Source: Paenibacillus sp. Soil766
Lineage (GTDB): Bacteria; Bacillota; Bacilli; Paenibacillales; NBRC-103111
Direction of reading: 5' to 3'
NCBI RefSeq assembly: GCF_001428105.1
Contig: NZ_LMSJ01000026.1
Coordinates: 1 to 64,000, forward strand
DNA length: 64,000 bases
A program made the position numbers and the translations under genes. The notes beneath the pieces were generated by a model, which was given only the letters and a program-made list of their open reading frames with translations, was not told the origin of the DNA and ran no database searches. Positions 24,998 to 33,463 of this stretch are shown piece by piece. How positions within the stretch are numbered: the stretch's first letter is position 1; every line of letters starts with the position of its first letter.

Positions 24998-26941
24998 ATG
25001 AGTGCAATAACGGGGATCTATCACTTCAATCAAGCGCATGTGAGTACTGAATATGGCCAAAGATTAATGCAAGGATTACAGAAGTATCCATCTGATGATG
25101 TTCGGACCTGGTACGATCAGCAAATTTTTCTTGGCTGCCATTCGCAATGGATTACACCAGAATCAGTGGGGGAACGCAATCCATACTATGATTCAGCAAG
25201 GCGATTAGTAGTAGCCGCTGATGCGATTATTGATAACCGTGATGAATTGTTCCAGCTTCTAAATATAGAAGCGAGTAGGCAGAAATCGATGACAGACAGC
25301 GAGTTGATTGTACTAACTTATAGCAAATGGGGCGAGGATGCGCCTAAGTATTTAATTGGTGACTTCGCATTTATGATATGGGATGAGAGAAATCAGCTGC
25401 TATTTGGTGCAAGAGATTTCTCGGGCAGCCGCACGCTTTACTATCATTGTAACAAGGAACGTTTCGCATTCTGTACGGTGATTCAGCCTTTGTTAAGCTT
25501 ATCCCAGGTGAATAAAAATATTAACGAACATTGGATTGCGGAATACTTGGCAAATCCAGGTGTAATCGAATGCGTTGATGATACGTCAACAGTGTTTAGA
25601 GACATTCAACAGTTACCTCCATCCCATTCCATTTCGATCACCGGTGAGAGAGTGACTGTATCGAGATATTGCAAAATCACGCAACAGGAAGAACGATTGA
25701 AGTTAAAGTCAGATAAAGAGTATGAAGAGGCGTTCTTGGATGTGTTTCAACAAGCGATCCAATCGCGGCTGCGAACACATCGTCAAGTTGGAGCCTTCTT
25801 AAGCGGAGGACTTGATTCAGGCACGATCGTTAGCTTGGCGGCAAGAGAATTAAATAAGCAAAATAGTAAATTACATACGTATAGTTACATTCCAGTAGAA
25901 GATTACATCGATTGGACACCTAAGAGTAAAGTAGCGGACGAAAGACCGTACATCCATTCGACTGTCAATCATGTTGGGAACATTACGGATAACTATTTGG
26001 ACTTTAAAGGGAAAAGTGCATTAACCGAAGTAGATGACTGGCTTGAGATGCTTGAAATGCCCTATAAAATATTTGAGAATTCCTACTGGATAAATGGCAT
26101 CTATGAAAAAGCGCAGAAGCAAGGTGTAGGGGTACTCTTAAGTGGTGCCAGAGGAAACAATACAATCTCGTGGGGACCTGCCTTGTCCCATTATGCTTCC
26201 CTATTAAAAGAAATGAAATGGATCCGCCTTTTTAGGGAAATGGAAATGTATAGCGCTAACAATGGTGTGAAAAAAACAAGGTTCATGAAGGCTATCGCTC
26301 AAAAGGCATATCCTTTCATGGTTCGCGGGAATGGACAGCAAATGGAGTATCACTTCCCAAAGTTGATTCATCCTGATCTTGCTGAGCGAACAGATGTTTA
26401 CAAGAAGCTGCAGGCCTACGATATCGATTCAAATGGGTTTGCTAGTCCATCCAATATCTTTGAGACTAGAAAAAAGCACTTTGAACAAACATTCGTATGG
26501 AATCTAAATGGTACTTGTGGTACGAAATCATCACTACGCTACTCAGTCTGGAATCGAGATCCAACGAATGATTTGCGCGTGATCAAGTTCTGTCTCTCCG
26601 TTCCTGAGAATCAAACGGTGAAAGATGGCATGGATCGTGCCTTAATCAGAAGATCGACCAAAGGATTACTGCCGGATCAAGTGAGATTGAATCAACGAAT
26701 TCGGGGTATTCAAGGGGCTGATGGTATTCATCGCATGGCGCCAGCCTGGGATTCTTTTATTCAGGAATTGCAGCAGCTTGTTAATGACCCGCAAATCTCG
26801 TCGTACATTAACATTCCGGTTGTCAAAGAAGCGATAGCTAGAATCGAGGGTATCTCGCGGCCGAATAATCCATTCGACGCAGATTATAGCATTCTAATGC
26901 GAAGTTTAATTATGTACAGATTCTTACAAAAAAATGCTTGA
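24998..26941 (+). CDS. Lasso peptide cyclase, asparagine synthase-like (PadeC type)
   Basis: A 647-residue asparagine synthetase homologue. The N-terminal glutaminase-like domain begins MSAITG and lacks the catalytic Cys2 of true glutamine-dependent AsnB. This is as expected for lasso cyclases, which adenylate an Asp/Glu side chain in the peptide and close the macrolactam ring. The C-terminal domain has the ATP-binding SGGLDSG loop near residue 270. The start at 24998 is chosen because GGAGGG lies at good spacing. The precursor gene begins 14 bases after the stop. Confidence 0.88.
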   Translation: MSAITGIYHFNQAHVSTEYGQRLMQGLQKYPSDDVRTWYDQQIFLGCHSQWITPESVGERNPYYDSARRLVVAADAIIDNRDELFQLLNIEASRQKSMTDSELIVLTYSKWGEDAPKYLIGDFAFMIWDERNQLLFGARDFSGSRTLYYHCNKERFAFCTVIQPLLSLSQVNKNINEHWIAEYLANPGVIECVDDTSTVFRDIQQLPPSHSISITGERVTVSRYCKITQQEERLKLKSDKEYEEAFLDVFQQAIQSRLRTHRQVGAFLSGGLDSGTIVSLAARELNKQNSKLHTYSYIPVEDYIDWTPKSKVADERPYIHSTVNHVGNITDNYLDFKGKSALTEVDDWLEMLEMPYKIFENSYWINGIYEKAQKQGVGVLLSGARGNNTISWGPALSHYASLLKEMKWIRLFREMEMYSANNGVKKTRFMKAIAQKAYPFMVRGNGQQMEYHFPKLIHPDLAERTDVYKKLQAYDIDSNGFASPSNIFETRKKHFEQTFVWNLNGTCGTKSSLRYSVWNRDPTNDLRVIKFCLSVPENQTVKDGMDRALIRRSTKGLLPDQVRLNQRIRGIQGADGIHRMAPAWDSFIQELQQLVNDPQISSYINIPVVKEAIARIEGISRPNNPFDADYSILMRSLIMYRFLQKNA

Positions 26942-26955
26942 AGGGAGGTGAGTAT

Positions 26956-27084
26956 ATGAACAAAACATGGGAAAAACCAGAATTAGAAGTACTTGATGTG
27001 AAAATGACTATGACAGGATTTCCGGATCAACAGCGGGACTTCTTGGACACTAATAACACAGAACACCTTATGGGACCAAGCTAG
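26956..27084 (+). CDS. Paeninodin-family lasso peptide precursor
   Basis: A 42-residue peptide after a strong GGGAGGTGAG ribosome site. The leader is residues 1-19, with WEKPELEVLDVKMTM, which as I recall closely matches the paeninodin leader, including Thr at -2 and Met at -1. The predicted core is residues 20-42, 23 residues, starting TGFPDQQRD and ending MGPS. Asp at core position 9 is the expected ring partner, giving a Thr1-Asp9 macrolactam. The C-terminal Ser would be the phosphorylation site for the downstream kinase. The unusual point is Thr at position 1, where Ala or Gly is usual. Confidence 0.88.
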   Translation: MNKTWEKPELEVLDVKMTMTGFPDQQRDFLDTNNTEHLMGPS

Positions 27085-27121
27085 ATTCAAGTTATCTGAT
27101 ACTTATAATTCCTGTGTTAAA

Positions 27122-27157
27122 AGCCCTTATACTGGAAAGTATGAGGGCTCGTTTTTT
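27122..27157 (+). terminator. Attenuator-type terminator after the lasso precursor
   Basis: AGCCCTTATACT (27122-27133) / AGTATGAGGGCT (27138-27149), one mismatch, followed by CG and six T. Placed between precursor and processing genes, it would give more precursor than enzyme transcript. Confidence 0.8.
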
Positions 27158-27219
27158 AAAATTTAAGAATGTAATTGTTTGTGCAAAGTCCTACATGAAA
27201 AAGCTTGGAGTGGGTAATA

Positions 27220-28155
27220 ATGCAAAGTTCCGTAAAAGACAACTATTATCGAGCCTTCGGATTTACCGTGGTAAGTGAAATTCACCTACCCGAGTTAGAA
27301 CAAGTAAATGATATTCAGGGATCGCCTGATATCAGCATCGAGATTTCCGACTTAACAGAATTATGGGATAACATGGAAGCGGTGCTTGGAAAATATACAG
27401 TACGTGAGGAAAGAGTCATTTTTCAAATCCCTCATTTAGGTATATTTTGCATTGAACATGGAAAAAAAATACTCATTTCACCCGCCATTGGCTCAGACAA
27501 GGATGAAATTAGGCTTTATATATTAGGATCTTGTATGGGAGCGCTATTGCTTCAAAGGAAAATTCTCCCTTTACACGGCAGTGCAGTCGTTATTGAAGGA
27601 AATGCCTACGCGATTGTTGGAGATTCAGGAGCTGGCAAATCTACGCTTGCATCAGCCATTATGAAAGACGGATATCCTTTATTAAGCGATGATGTCATTG
27701 CCATTTCCTTCTCATCAGATCATCAAACGGCTTATGTGACACCTTCTTACCCGCAGCAGAAACTGTGGCAAGAAAGCATGGCACACTTTGGGATGGAAAC
27801 AGCTGGCTATCGCCCGTTATTTAAAAGAGAAACCAAATTTTCAATTCCAGTTGCATCCAATTTTGAGTCAAAGCCTGTACCCATTGCAGGAATTTTTGAA
27901 TTAGTCAAATCAGATGGGGAGCAAGTTGTCATTCAACGGATTCCTAATCTAGAGGGCTTATCCATGTTATATCATCACACATTTCGTAATTTCTTAGTTC
28001 ATCGATTGAACCTGTCATCCTGGCACTTTGACATAACGGCTAAACTCGTTAATAAGCTGAGTCTATACCGATTAGAACGTCCTGTTTCTAAATTTACAGC
28101 ACCAGATCTCGTATCTGCCATAATGACTACAATCTCTAGGAGGAATATATCATGA
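27220..28155 (+). CDS. HprK-like lasso peptide kinase (PadeK type)
   Basis: A 311-residue protein with an N-terminal beta-rich domain and a C-terminal HprK-like kinase domain. The P-loop GDSGAGKST lies near residue 133, then LLSDDVIAI with the catalytic Asp. In the paeninodin pathway the homologous kinase phosphorylates the Ser at the C-terminus of the precursor, and the precursor here also ends in Ser. The ATG at 27220 follows GGAGTGGG. An upstream TTG at 27205 overlaps that site and is rejected. It overlaps the PqqD gene by 4 bases. Confidence 0.87.
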   Translation: MQSSVKDNYYRAFGFTVVSEIHLPELEQVNDIQGSPDISIEISDLTELWDNMEAVLGKYTVREERVIFQIPHLGIFCIEHGKKILISPAIGSDKDEIRLYILGSCMGALLLQRKILPLHGSAVVIEGNAYAIVGDSGAGKSTLASAIMKDGYPLLSDDVIAISFSSDHQTAYVTPSYPQQKLWQESMAHFGMETAGYRPLFKRETKFSIPVASNFESKPVPIAGIFELVKSDGEQVVIQRIPNLEGLSMLYHHTFRNFLVHRLNLSSWHFDITAKLVNKLSLYRLERPVSKFTAPDLVSAIMTTISRRNIS

Positions 28156-28460
28156 TAACGAATCAGACACTTGATATCACACAAGAAGTTGTGCAAAAGG
28201 ATGGGCATATCGTAAGTGATATGGGTGGAGAAAAAGTTATGTTAAGTATTGAAAATGGCAAATATTACAATTTGGGATCAGTTGGTGGGATTATATGGGA
28301 TTTAATTCAAGAACCTATGAAAGTAGAGCATCTCATCGATAAATTAATAGAACAATATGATGTTGAACGATCCGTTTGCGAGGGGCATGTACTTTCATTT
28401 CTAGAGCATATGGTTAAAGAAGGGCTAATTCATAATAAAGAAACAGGGGATGTACGTTGA
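28152..28460 (+). CDS. PqqD-like leader-binding protein (lasso B1)
   Basis: A 102-residue PqqD-family protein: MLSIENGKYYNLGSVGGIIWDLIQEPMKVEHLIDKLIEQYDVE, the usual beta hairpin and helices. It binds the Y/W-x-x-P-x-L leader of the precursor and delivers it to the B2 protease and cyclase. GGAGGAATATATC ribosome site. It overlaps both neighbours by 4 bases. Confidence 0.88.
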   Translation: MITNQTLDITQEVVQKDGHIVSDMGGEKVMLSIENGKYYNLGSVGGIIWDLIQEPMKVEHLIDKLIEQYDVERSVCEGHVLSFLEHMVKEGLIHNKETGDVR

Positions 28461-30262
28461 AATCCATTATTTACTGGGCAAAACGGTTGTATAACAATAC
28501 CGGGAAAAAGTTGTATGTAAGCCTTTTCGGCATGATCCTCATTAGTCTATTTGAAGGAATTGGTATTATTATGCTAATCCCTATGCTGAATATGAGCGGA
28601 ATCTTTGATTTGAATGTTACGCATATTCCGATATCTGATAAATTAGATGTTTTGCGAGAATTGCCACGTATCTGGGGCTTAACAGTCATTTTGGGGATTT
28701 ATATTTTACTTGTACTTGGTCAAGGCGTGATGAAATGGATAATTACCGAAGGAAATACGAAGATTCATCAAGGTTTTATGCATCATGTTAGACTAGATAC
28801 GTTTAGCTCATTGTTGCGGGCAAAATGGGACTTTCATTTGAAAAGAAGAAAATCAGATTATGTCAATTCATTGACCGCCGAAATAGCTGGTGTCAGTGGT
28901 GGGATTAATGCCTTATTACAACTGGTTACTTCACTCATTTTCACCTTGCTTCAAATTGGTTTAGCCTTTTGGTTATCTGCAAAGTTAGCCATTTTTGTTT
29001 TGGTTTGCGGGTTGGCTGTAGCTTTCATTTTCAGAAAATTTGTCCATAAATCCAAAGTAATCGGGCAGCATACCATGGAATTGGGGAAATATTATCTCGC
29101 AGGTATTACTGATCAATTAAACGGAATAAAGGACATTAAGAGTAATATGCTAGAGTATTCTCGTATGAACTGGATGAAGGAGCTCGATAGCCAAATACAG
29201 CAAGAGCAGCTCGCACACGTCAGATTGAAGAACACATCTCAGTTCGTGTATCAGACGGCAGCAGCACTCTTTATTGCACTTTTTATTTTCCTTTCGGTTG
29301 GCATCTTTCAATCACAGTTAGAACAGTTATTATTAATTATTCTCATCTTTTCCAGGTTGTGGCCTCGTTTAAATGGAATTCAATCGAATATGGAGAGCAT
29401 AGCCGCTTCAGTTCCTGCCTTCACAGCACTGAAATTGCTTCATGATGAATGTAAAGAATCGCAAGAATTTACTATGCATGAGGCTGTATCTGCAGACGAG
29501 ACCATTGATCTAAAGGAAAGCATAGAATGTCGGCAAGTGTATTTCCGCTATAACCGAAAACAGTCCATGTACGCACTCCAAAACATCAACTTACAAATCC
29601 CAGTTAATCGTATGACTGCTATAGTAGGACGTTCAGGGGCAGGGAAAAGTACATTGATCGATATCCTAATGGGACTTATGCTGCCAGAGGAAGGACAAGT
29701 TTTGGTTGATGGCGTGCCTTTAACACAAGAGCTCTTATTATCGTTTCGTGCATCAATTAGTTATGTCTCGCAGGATCCCTTCCTTTTCAATGCAAGTATA
29801 AGGGAAAATTTGCTGTTGGTTAAACCAGACGCTACCGAAGATGACATTCATGAGGCGCTTGCGTTCTCAGCATCAGCCGAATTTGTTGCTAAGCTCCCTC
29901 AAGGTCTGGATACAACAATCGGTGATCGTGGAGTTCGATTGTCTGGAGGCGAGCGTCAACGGCTTGTATTGGCTAGAGCTATACTTCGGAAGCCTTCCAT
30001 TCTTGTATTAGATGAAGCGACTAGTGCCTTAGATACGGATAATGAGACGAAAATTCAAGAAGCTTTAGATTTGTTAAAGGGTAAAATGACAATTATCGTG
30101 ATTGCCCATCGCTTATCAACAATTCGGAATGCAGATCAAGTTCTTGTCATTGATCAAGGAGCCATTGTTCAGACGGGGATTTTCAGTCAACTTGCCAATG
30201 AAAAGAGCAGCATGCTGAATCATCTAGTTGATGGACAGAATGTGGCAAGAAAGAATGGTTAG
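28457..30262 (+). CDS. ABC exporter of the lasso cluster (D protein)
   Basis: A 601-residue fused ABC exporter. Six membrane helices occupy residues 18-310. The ATPase domain has Walker A GRSGAGKST near residue 391, Q-loop VSQDPF, signature LSGGERQR near 495, Walker B SILVLDEATSALD and IAHRLSTI. It should export the mature peptide and provide self-protection. The start is TTG, overlapping the PqqD stop. Confidence 0.9.
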   Translation: MKSIIYWAKRLYNNTGKKLYVSLFGMILISLFEGIGIIMLIPMLNMSGIFDLNVTHIPISDKLDVLRELPRIWGLTVILGIYILLVLGQGVMKWIITEGNTKIHQGFMHHVRLDTFSSLLRAKWDFHLKRRKSDYVNSLTAEIAGVSGGINALLQLVTSLIFTLLQIGLAFWLSAKLAIFVLVCGLAVAFIFRKFVHKSKVIGQHTMELGKYYLAGITDQLNGIKDIKSNMLEYSRMNWMKELDSQIQQEQLAHVRLKNTSQFVYQTAAALFIALFIFLSVGIFQSQLEQLLLIILIFSRLWPRLNGIQSNMESIAASVPAFTALKLLHDECKESQEFTMHEAVSADETIDLKESIECRQVYFRYNRKQSMYALQNINLQIPVNRMTAIVGRSGAGKSTLIDILMGLMLPEEGQVLVDGVPLTQELLLSFRASISYVSQDPFLFNASIRENLLLVKPDATEDDIHEALAFSASAEFVAKLPQGLDTTIGDRGVRLSGGERQRLVLARAILRKPSILVLDEATSALDTDNETKIQEALDLLKGKMTIIVIAHRLSTIRNADQVLVIDQGAIVQTGIFSQLANEKSSMLNHLVDGQNVARKNG

Positions 30263-30285
30263 TTGGAATCATAACGATTATTCGG

Positions 30286-30753
30286 ATGGAGTCAATGATG
30301 GTAATGATAACCATACTACGAAAGTTTATTTCATTAAAACGTAAGGCGATGTTTCTATTTATAGAGGCTTTTATTTATTTGGCGTGGGCTAGAATCCTCA
30401 TATCGGTTCCCTTCGCTAAGATCGCGCCTTCGTTAGGTAAAGCAATGGAGGAATCGGCTCAGGATCAGCCTAATATCCGGAAAAGTGATCTCATTGGGAT
30501 TCATGATGCGATTCAAATCATAAGTCGACATACATTATGGGAAAGCAAATGTTTAGTCAGGGCGATAGCAGCTATGAAAATGTTAAAGAGGCGCGAAATT
30601 TCCTGTACGCTTTATTTGGGGACGCGTAAAGATGAAACAGGTAAAATGATTGCACATGCCTGGCTTCGGAGTGGTCCGTTCTTTATTACCGGTGCGGAGG
30701 GTAAGGATGGTTATAGTGTTGTCGGAAAATTTGCAAATCATTATAACAAGTAG
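30286..30753 (+). CDS. Lasso leader peptidase (B2, transglutaminase-like)
   Basis: A 155-residue protein with the B2 layout. Cys in LWESKCLVRAIAAMKML (catalytic Cys near residue 88) is followed by CTLYLGTRKDETGKMIAHAWLRSG with the catalytic His. It cuts the leader after Met at -1 before ring closure. The N-terminus has several Met codons (30286, 30295, 30298), and a short hydrophobic stretch, so the exact start is uncertain. It is separated from the ABC gene by 23 bases. Confidence 0.88.
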   Translation: MESMMVMITILRKFISLKRKAMFLFIEAFIYLAWARILISVPFAKIAPSLGKAMEESAQDQPNIRKSDLIGIHDAIQIISRHTLWESKCLVRAIAAMKMLKRREISCTLYLGTRKDETGKMIAHAWLRSGPFFITGAEGKDGYSVVGKFANHYNK

Positions 30754-30774
30754 AATAAGGGTGGGAGGATCGAA

Positions 30775-31962
30775 ATGAGTATTAGTTCGCAAGCGACATC
30801 AGCATTATTTTCAAAAGAATTGAAATTGCTGCTTGCATTTATGAATATGCCCCCCGGTGAAAAGCAGATCAATATGTGTAATGAAAACTTCAAAGACATT
30901 GATTGGGACGAGTTACTTGTACTGACTAGACATCACCGTGTATATCCGAATGTATATGATCATCTTAGGCAAATAAATGATGAGCGCATACCAGCATATG
31001 TCATACGGCAGTTGCAGAAGGACTATCAACGTAATACGTTCTCTATGCTGCATTTAAGCTCGGAAATGGGTAATATTGCCAAACAATGTAATGAAACGGG
31101 TATTCGTGTCTTAGTGCTAAAGGGACCAGTGCTGGCAGATGATTTGTATGGTGATGTATCACTTCGAACATGCAGTGATTTAGACATTCTTATTCCTATC
31201 GATAACCTGATGCAAGCAGAATCAATGCTTGTTGGACTTGGTTATGTGAAAGAGGAGGTCTACAAAACGATCCTTGGTGATTGGAAATGGCGGCATCATC
31301 ACATCACATATAAACACCCTCAGAAGGGAATTAAACTTGAAATTCATTGGAGATTAGGACCCGGTCCTGGGAAAGAAATTCCTTTCAATGAACTTTGGGA
31401 AAATAAACGAATGTGTTCCATTACCAAACATCCTGTCTATTATCTAGGAAGAGAGGATTTATTCCTATTTCTTGCATCCCATGGCGCTCGTCATGGCTGG
31501 TCACGATTACGCTGGTTGGTGGACATCGACCGAATCCTTAGACAAGATTTGGAACATGATCGGCTTAAGTATCAACTAAAGAAATATCGTCAGAGTCATA
31601 TTGCTGCACAAGCGATCATACTAGCTGTTAAGCTGCTACAAACGCCACTTACCAATGAACTTGAGTCTATAGCAATGGCTAAACGCGGGGGACATCTCGC
31701 TGAAGATGCTTATTTCTACATTCATCAAAAAGTAAATCTCCATACGATTCCTGTGCCAGATCATATTTCAAAATATCATAAACGTCATCTATTCTCTCTA
31801 ATGACATACTGGCAGAAAGTATTGTTCATTTTAAGTTTTTTATATCCGTATCCAGAGGATGCTGAAACATTAAAATTACCTCAACCACTACATGTACTAT
31901 ACTTTCCATTACGTCCACTCCTATGGACATGGAGGAAAACGAAAAAACACGTGTTGTCATAG
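30775..31962 (+). CDS. Nucleotidyltransferase family protein of the lasso cluster
   Basis: A 395-residue protein paralogous to the one at 23785. It has VLVLKGPVLADDLYGDVSLRTCSDLDILIP, the nucleotidyltransferase G-x-x-LA.dlYgd..lR..sDlDil signature. A helical C-terminus follows. This gene type is a regular member of paeninodin-type clusters. GGGAGGATCGAA ribosome site. It is the last gene of the lasso operon, and the next promoter carries SinR-type boxes. Confidence 0.8.
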   Translation: MSISSQATSALFSKELKLLLAFMNMPPGEKQINMCNENFKDIDWDELLVLTRHHRVYPNVYDHLRQINDERIPAYVIRQLQKDYQRNTFSMLHLSSEMGNIAKQCNETGIRVLVLKGPVLADDLYGDVSLRTCSDLDILIPIDNLMQAESMLVGLGYVKEEVYKTILGDWKWRHHHITYKHPQKGIKLEIHWRLGPGPGKEIPFNELWENKRMCSITKHPVYYLGREDLFLFLASHGARHGWSRLRWLVDIDRILRQDLEHDRLKYQLKKYRQSHIAAQAIILAVKLLQTPLTNELESIAMAKRGGHLAEDAYFYIHQKVNLHTIPVPDHISKYHKRHLFSLMTYWQKVLFILSFLYPYPEDAETLKLPQPLHVLYFPLRPLLWTWRKTKKHVLS

Positions 31963-31995
31963 GCAAACTATGGCAAAGCCAAGTCATTTGTAAAC

Positions 31996-32078
31996 GTTCT
32001 CTATTGAAGTGTAATTATGTTGACATGTTCTTTATAAAGAACTATACTTGAGATGAGTGGATGTTCTTTATAAAGAAC
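31996..32078 (+). promoter_or_regulatory. Promoter of the GT32 operon with two perfect SinR-type palindromes
   Basis: TTGACA (32020-32025), 17-base spacer, TATACT (32043-32048). The 16-base perfect palindrome GTTCTTTATAAAGAAC fills the spacer (32027-32042), and an identical copy lies at 32063-32078, exactly 36 bases on. A lone GTTCTCT box is at 31996-32002. SinR bound here would block polymerase. Confidence 0.85.
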
Positions 32079-32113
32079 TATTATTTTTGCTCAAATTAGG
32101 AGAGAGGTATCCC

Positions 32114-32836
32114 ATGACAATTCCTAAGATTATTCACTACTGTTGGTTTGGACATAATGAGAAGCCCGATATCGTGAAGCGATGTATTCAAAGCTGGCAT
32201 AACCATCTAAAGGACTATCAGTTCATCGAGTGGAATGAGAATAACTTTGATATCAGCTGTAATGTATATGTAAAAGAAGCTTACGAAGTGGGGAAATTTG
32301 CGTTCGTTAGCGATTATGCAAGGGTGTTTGCTCTTCATCACTTTGGTGGTATTTACTTAGATACCGACGTCGAAGTGTTCAAATCGTTTGATGACCTGCT
32401 GCATCATGACTCCTTTTGGGGATTCGAGCAAGAAAATTTCATAGCAACAAGTACCATTGGCGCCGCGAAAGGAAATAAGCTCATCCAGGATTTTATGGAA
32501 TCCTATCATCATAAGAATTTCATTCGTGCAGATGGCAGCTTTGATTCCCTGACCAATGTGGCGATCGTCACGAAGATCCTTGGTGGTATGGGGGTCAAAC
32601 CAAATGGTCTATATCAGGACATAGAGGGTGTAGGAACATTTTATCCGCAAACCTATTTTTCTCCTTATGACTACATTAACTGTCGAACATTCATGTCCAA
32701 TCATACCTACGCCATGCATCACTTTTATAAGAGCTGGTTGCCACCTAAGGCACGATTCAAAAGCAATATGAAAGTAATCGTATCGAAAGTTATAGGTGGA
32801 GAAAATATTGCTAGAATACGGAAGCTATTGAGTTAA
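32114..32836 (+). CDS. Glycosyltransferase family 32 (OCH1-like)
   Basis: A 240-residue cytoplasmic glycosyltransferase. MTIPKIIHYCWFG, FVSDYARVFALHHFGGIYLDTDVEVF with the DxD metal site near residue 85, and FGFEQEN-like WGFEQENFIATS are the marks of capsule-type GT32 enzymes. The start is ATG at 32114 after GGAGAGAGG. An ORF start at 32057 falls inside the operator. First gene of the second polysaccharide operon. Confidence 0.9.
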   Translation: MTIPKIIHYCWFGHNEKPDIVKRCIQSWHNHLKDYQFIEWNENNFDISCNVYVKEAYEVGKFAFVSDYARVFALHHFGGIYLDTDVEVFKSFDDLLHHDSFWGFEQENFIATSTIGAAKGNKLIQDFMESYHHKNFIRADGSFDSLTNVAIVTKILGGMGVKPNGLYQDIEGVGTFYPQTYFSPYDYINCRTFMSNHTYAMHHFYKSWLPPKARFKSNMKVIVSKVIGGENIARIRKLLS

Positions 32837-32857
32837 AAAAATAGTGGGGAGAAGAAT

Positions 32858-33463
32858 ATGATACGTATTATGCGTAAAATAATGTCTACAATTATCGCAG
32901 AAAGCCGCGGCAGGGGACTTTATTACACCGTAGTAATGAATCTAGTTCATATCATTGGGATTCTGAGGGCTTGCGTAAACAAGCTGATCTATTTGAAAAA
33001 TATGAAATCCACCATATTCTCGCTTCAATCGAATAGTTGGATAGATGCATTTAGTAAACATGCAAAGATTCATATTGGGAAATATGTTTTTATCAGGAAA
33101 AATGTAAGCATCAGAGTCGATCACTTTGGAGAACTTTTTATTGCTGATAAAGTTTTTATTAATGACAACTGTATCATTAATTGTGCGCACAGAATTTCAA
33201 TTGGCAAGTATACTAAGATAGCTCCAAATGTATGCATTAATGATCATGATCACAATTTTAAGAAATCCATCGAAGGTCATCTCCTTATGGGGGAAGTTAT
33301 CATCGGAGATAATGTTTGGATTGGCTCTAATGTGGTCATTCTTCGCGACACGGTTATTGGTGATAATGCTGTTATCGCAGCTGGAAGTGTAGTAAAGGGG
33401 AATGTTCCTGCCAACACGGTATTCTTAAATAAAAGGGAAAAGAGCTATGTTCAATATGCATAA
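32858..33463 (+). CDS. Left-handed beta-helix acyltransferase
   Basis: A 201-residue trimeric acetyltransferase-type protein. Hexapeptide repeats run from about residue 70 to 185 (GKYVFIRKNVSI, GDNVWIGSNVVILRDTVIGDNAVIAAGSVV). The catalytic-type His lies in CINDHDHNF. Probably O-acetylates a sugar of the polymer or a lipid-linked unit. It overlaps the next glycosyltransferase. Confidence 0.85.
   Translation: MIRIMRKIMSTIIAESRGRGLYYTVVMNLVHIIGILRACVNKLIYLKNMKSTIFSLQSNSWIDAFSKHAKIHIGKYVFIRKNVSIRVDHFGELFIADKVFINDNCIINCAHRISIGKYTKIAPNVCINDHDHNFKKSIEGHLLMGEVIIGDNVWIGSNVVILRDTVIGDNAVIAAGSVVKGNVPANTVFLNKREKSYVQYA

Noticed and set aside
24998..26941. Housekeeping asparagine synthetase (AsnB)
   Set aside because: The N-terminal Cys required for glutamine use is absent and the gene is next to a lasso precursor and processing genes.
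31040..31050. GTTCTCT matches inside coding sequences (also near 8911, 35574, 49891) and in the terminators at 11209 and 63746
   Set aside because: Single seven-base boxes without a dyad partner or promoter context are expected by chance.
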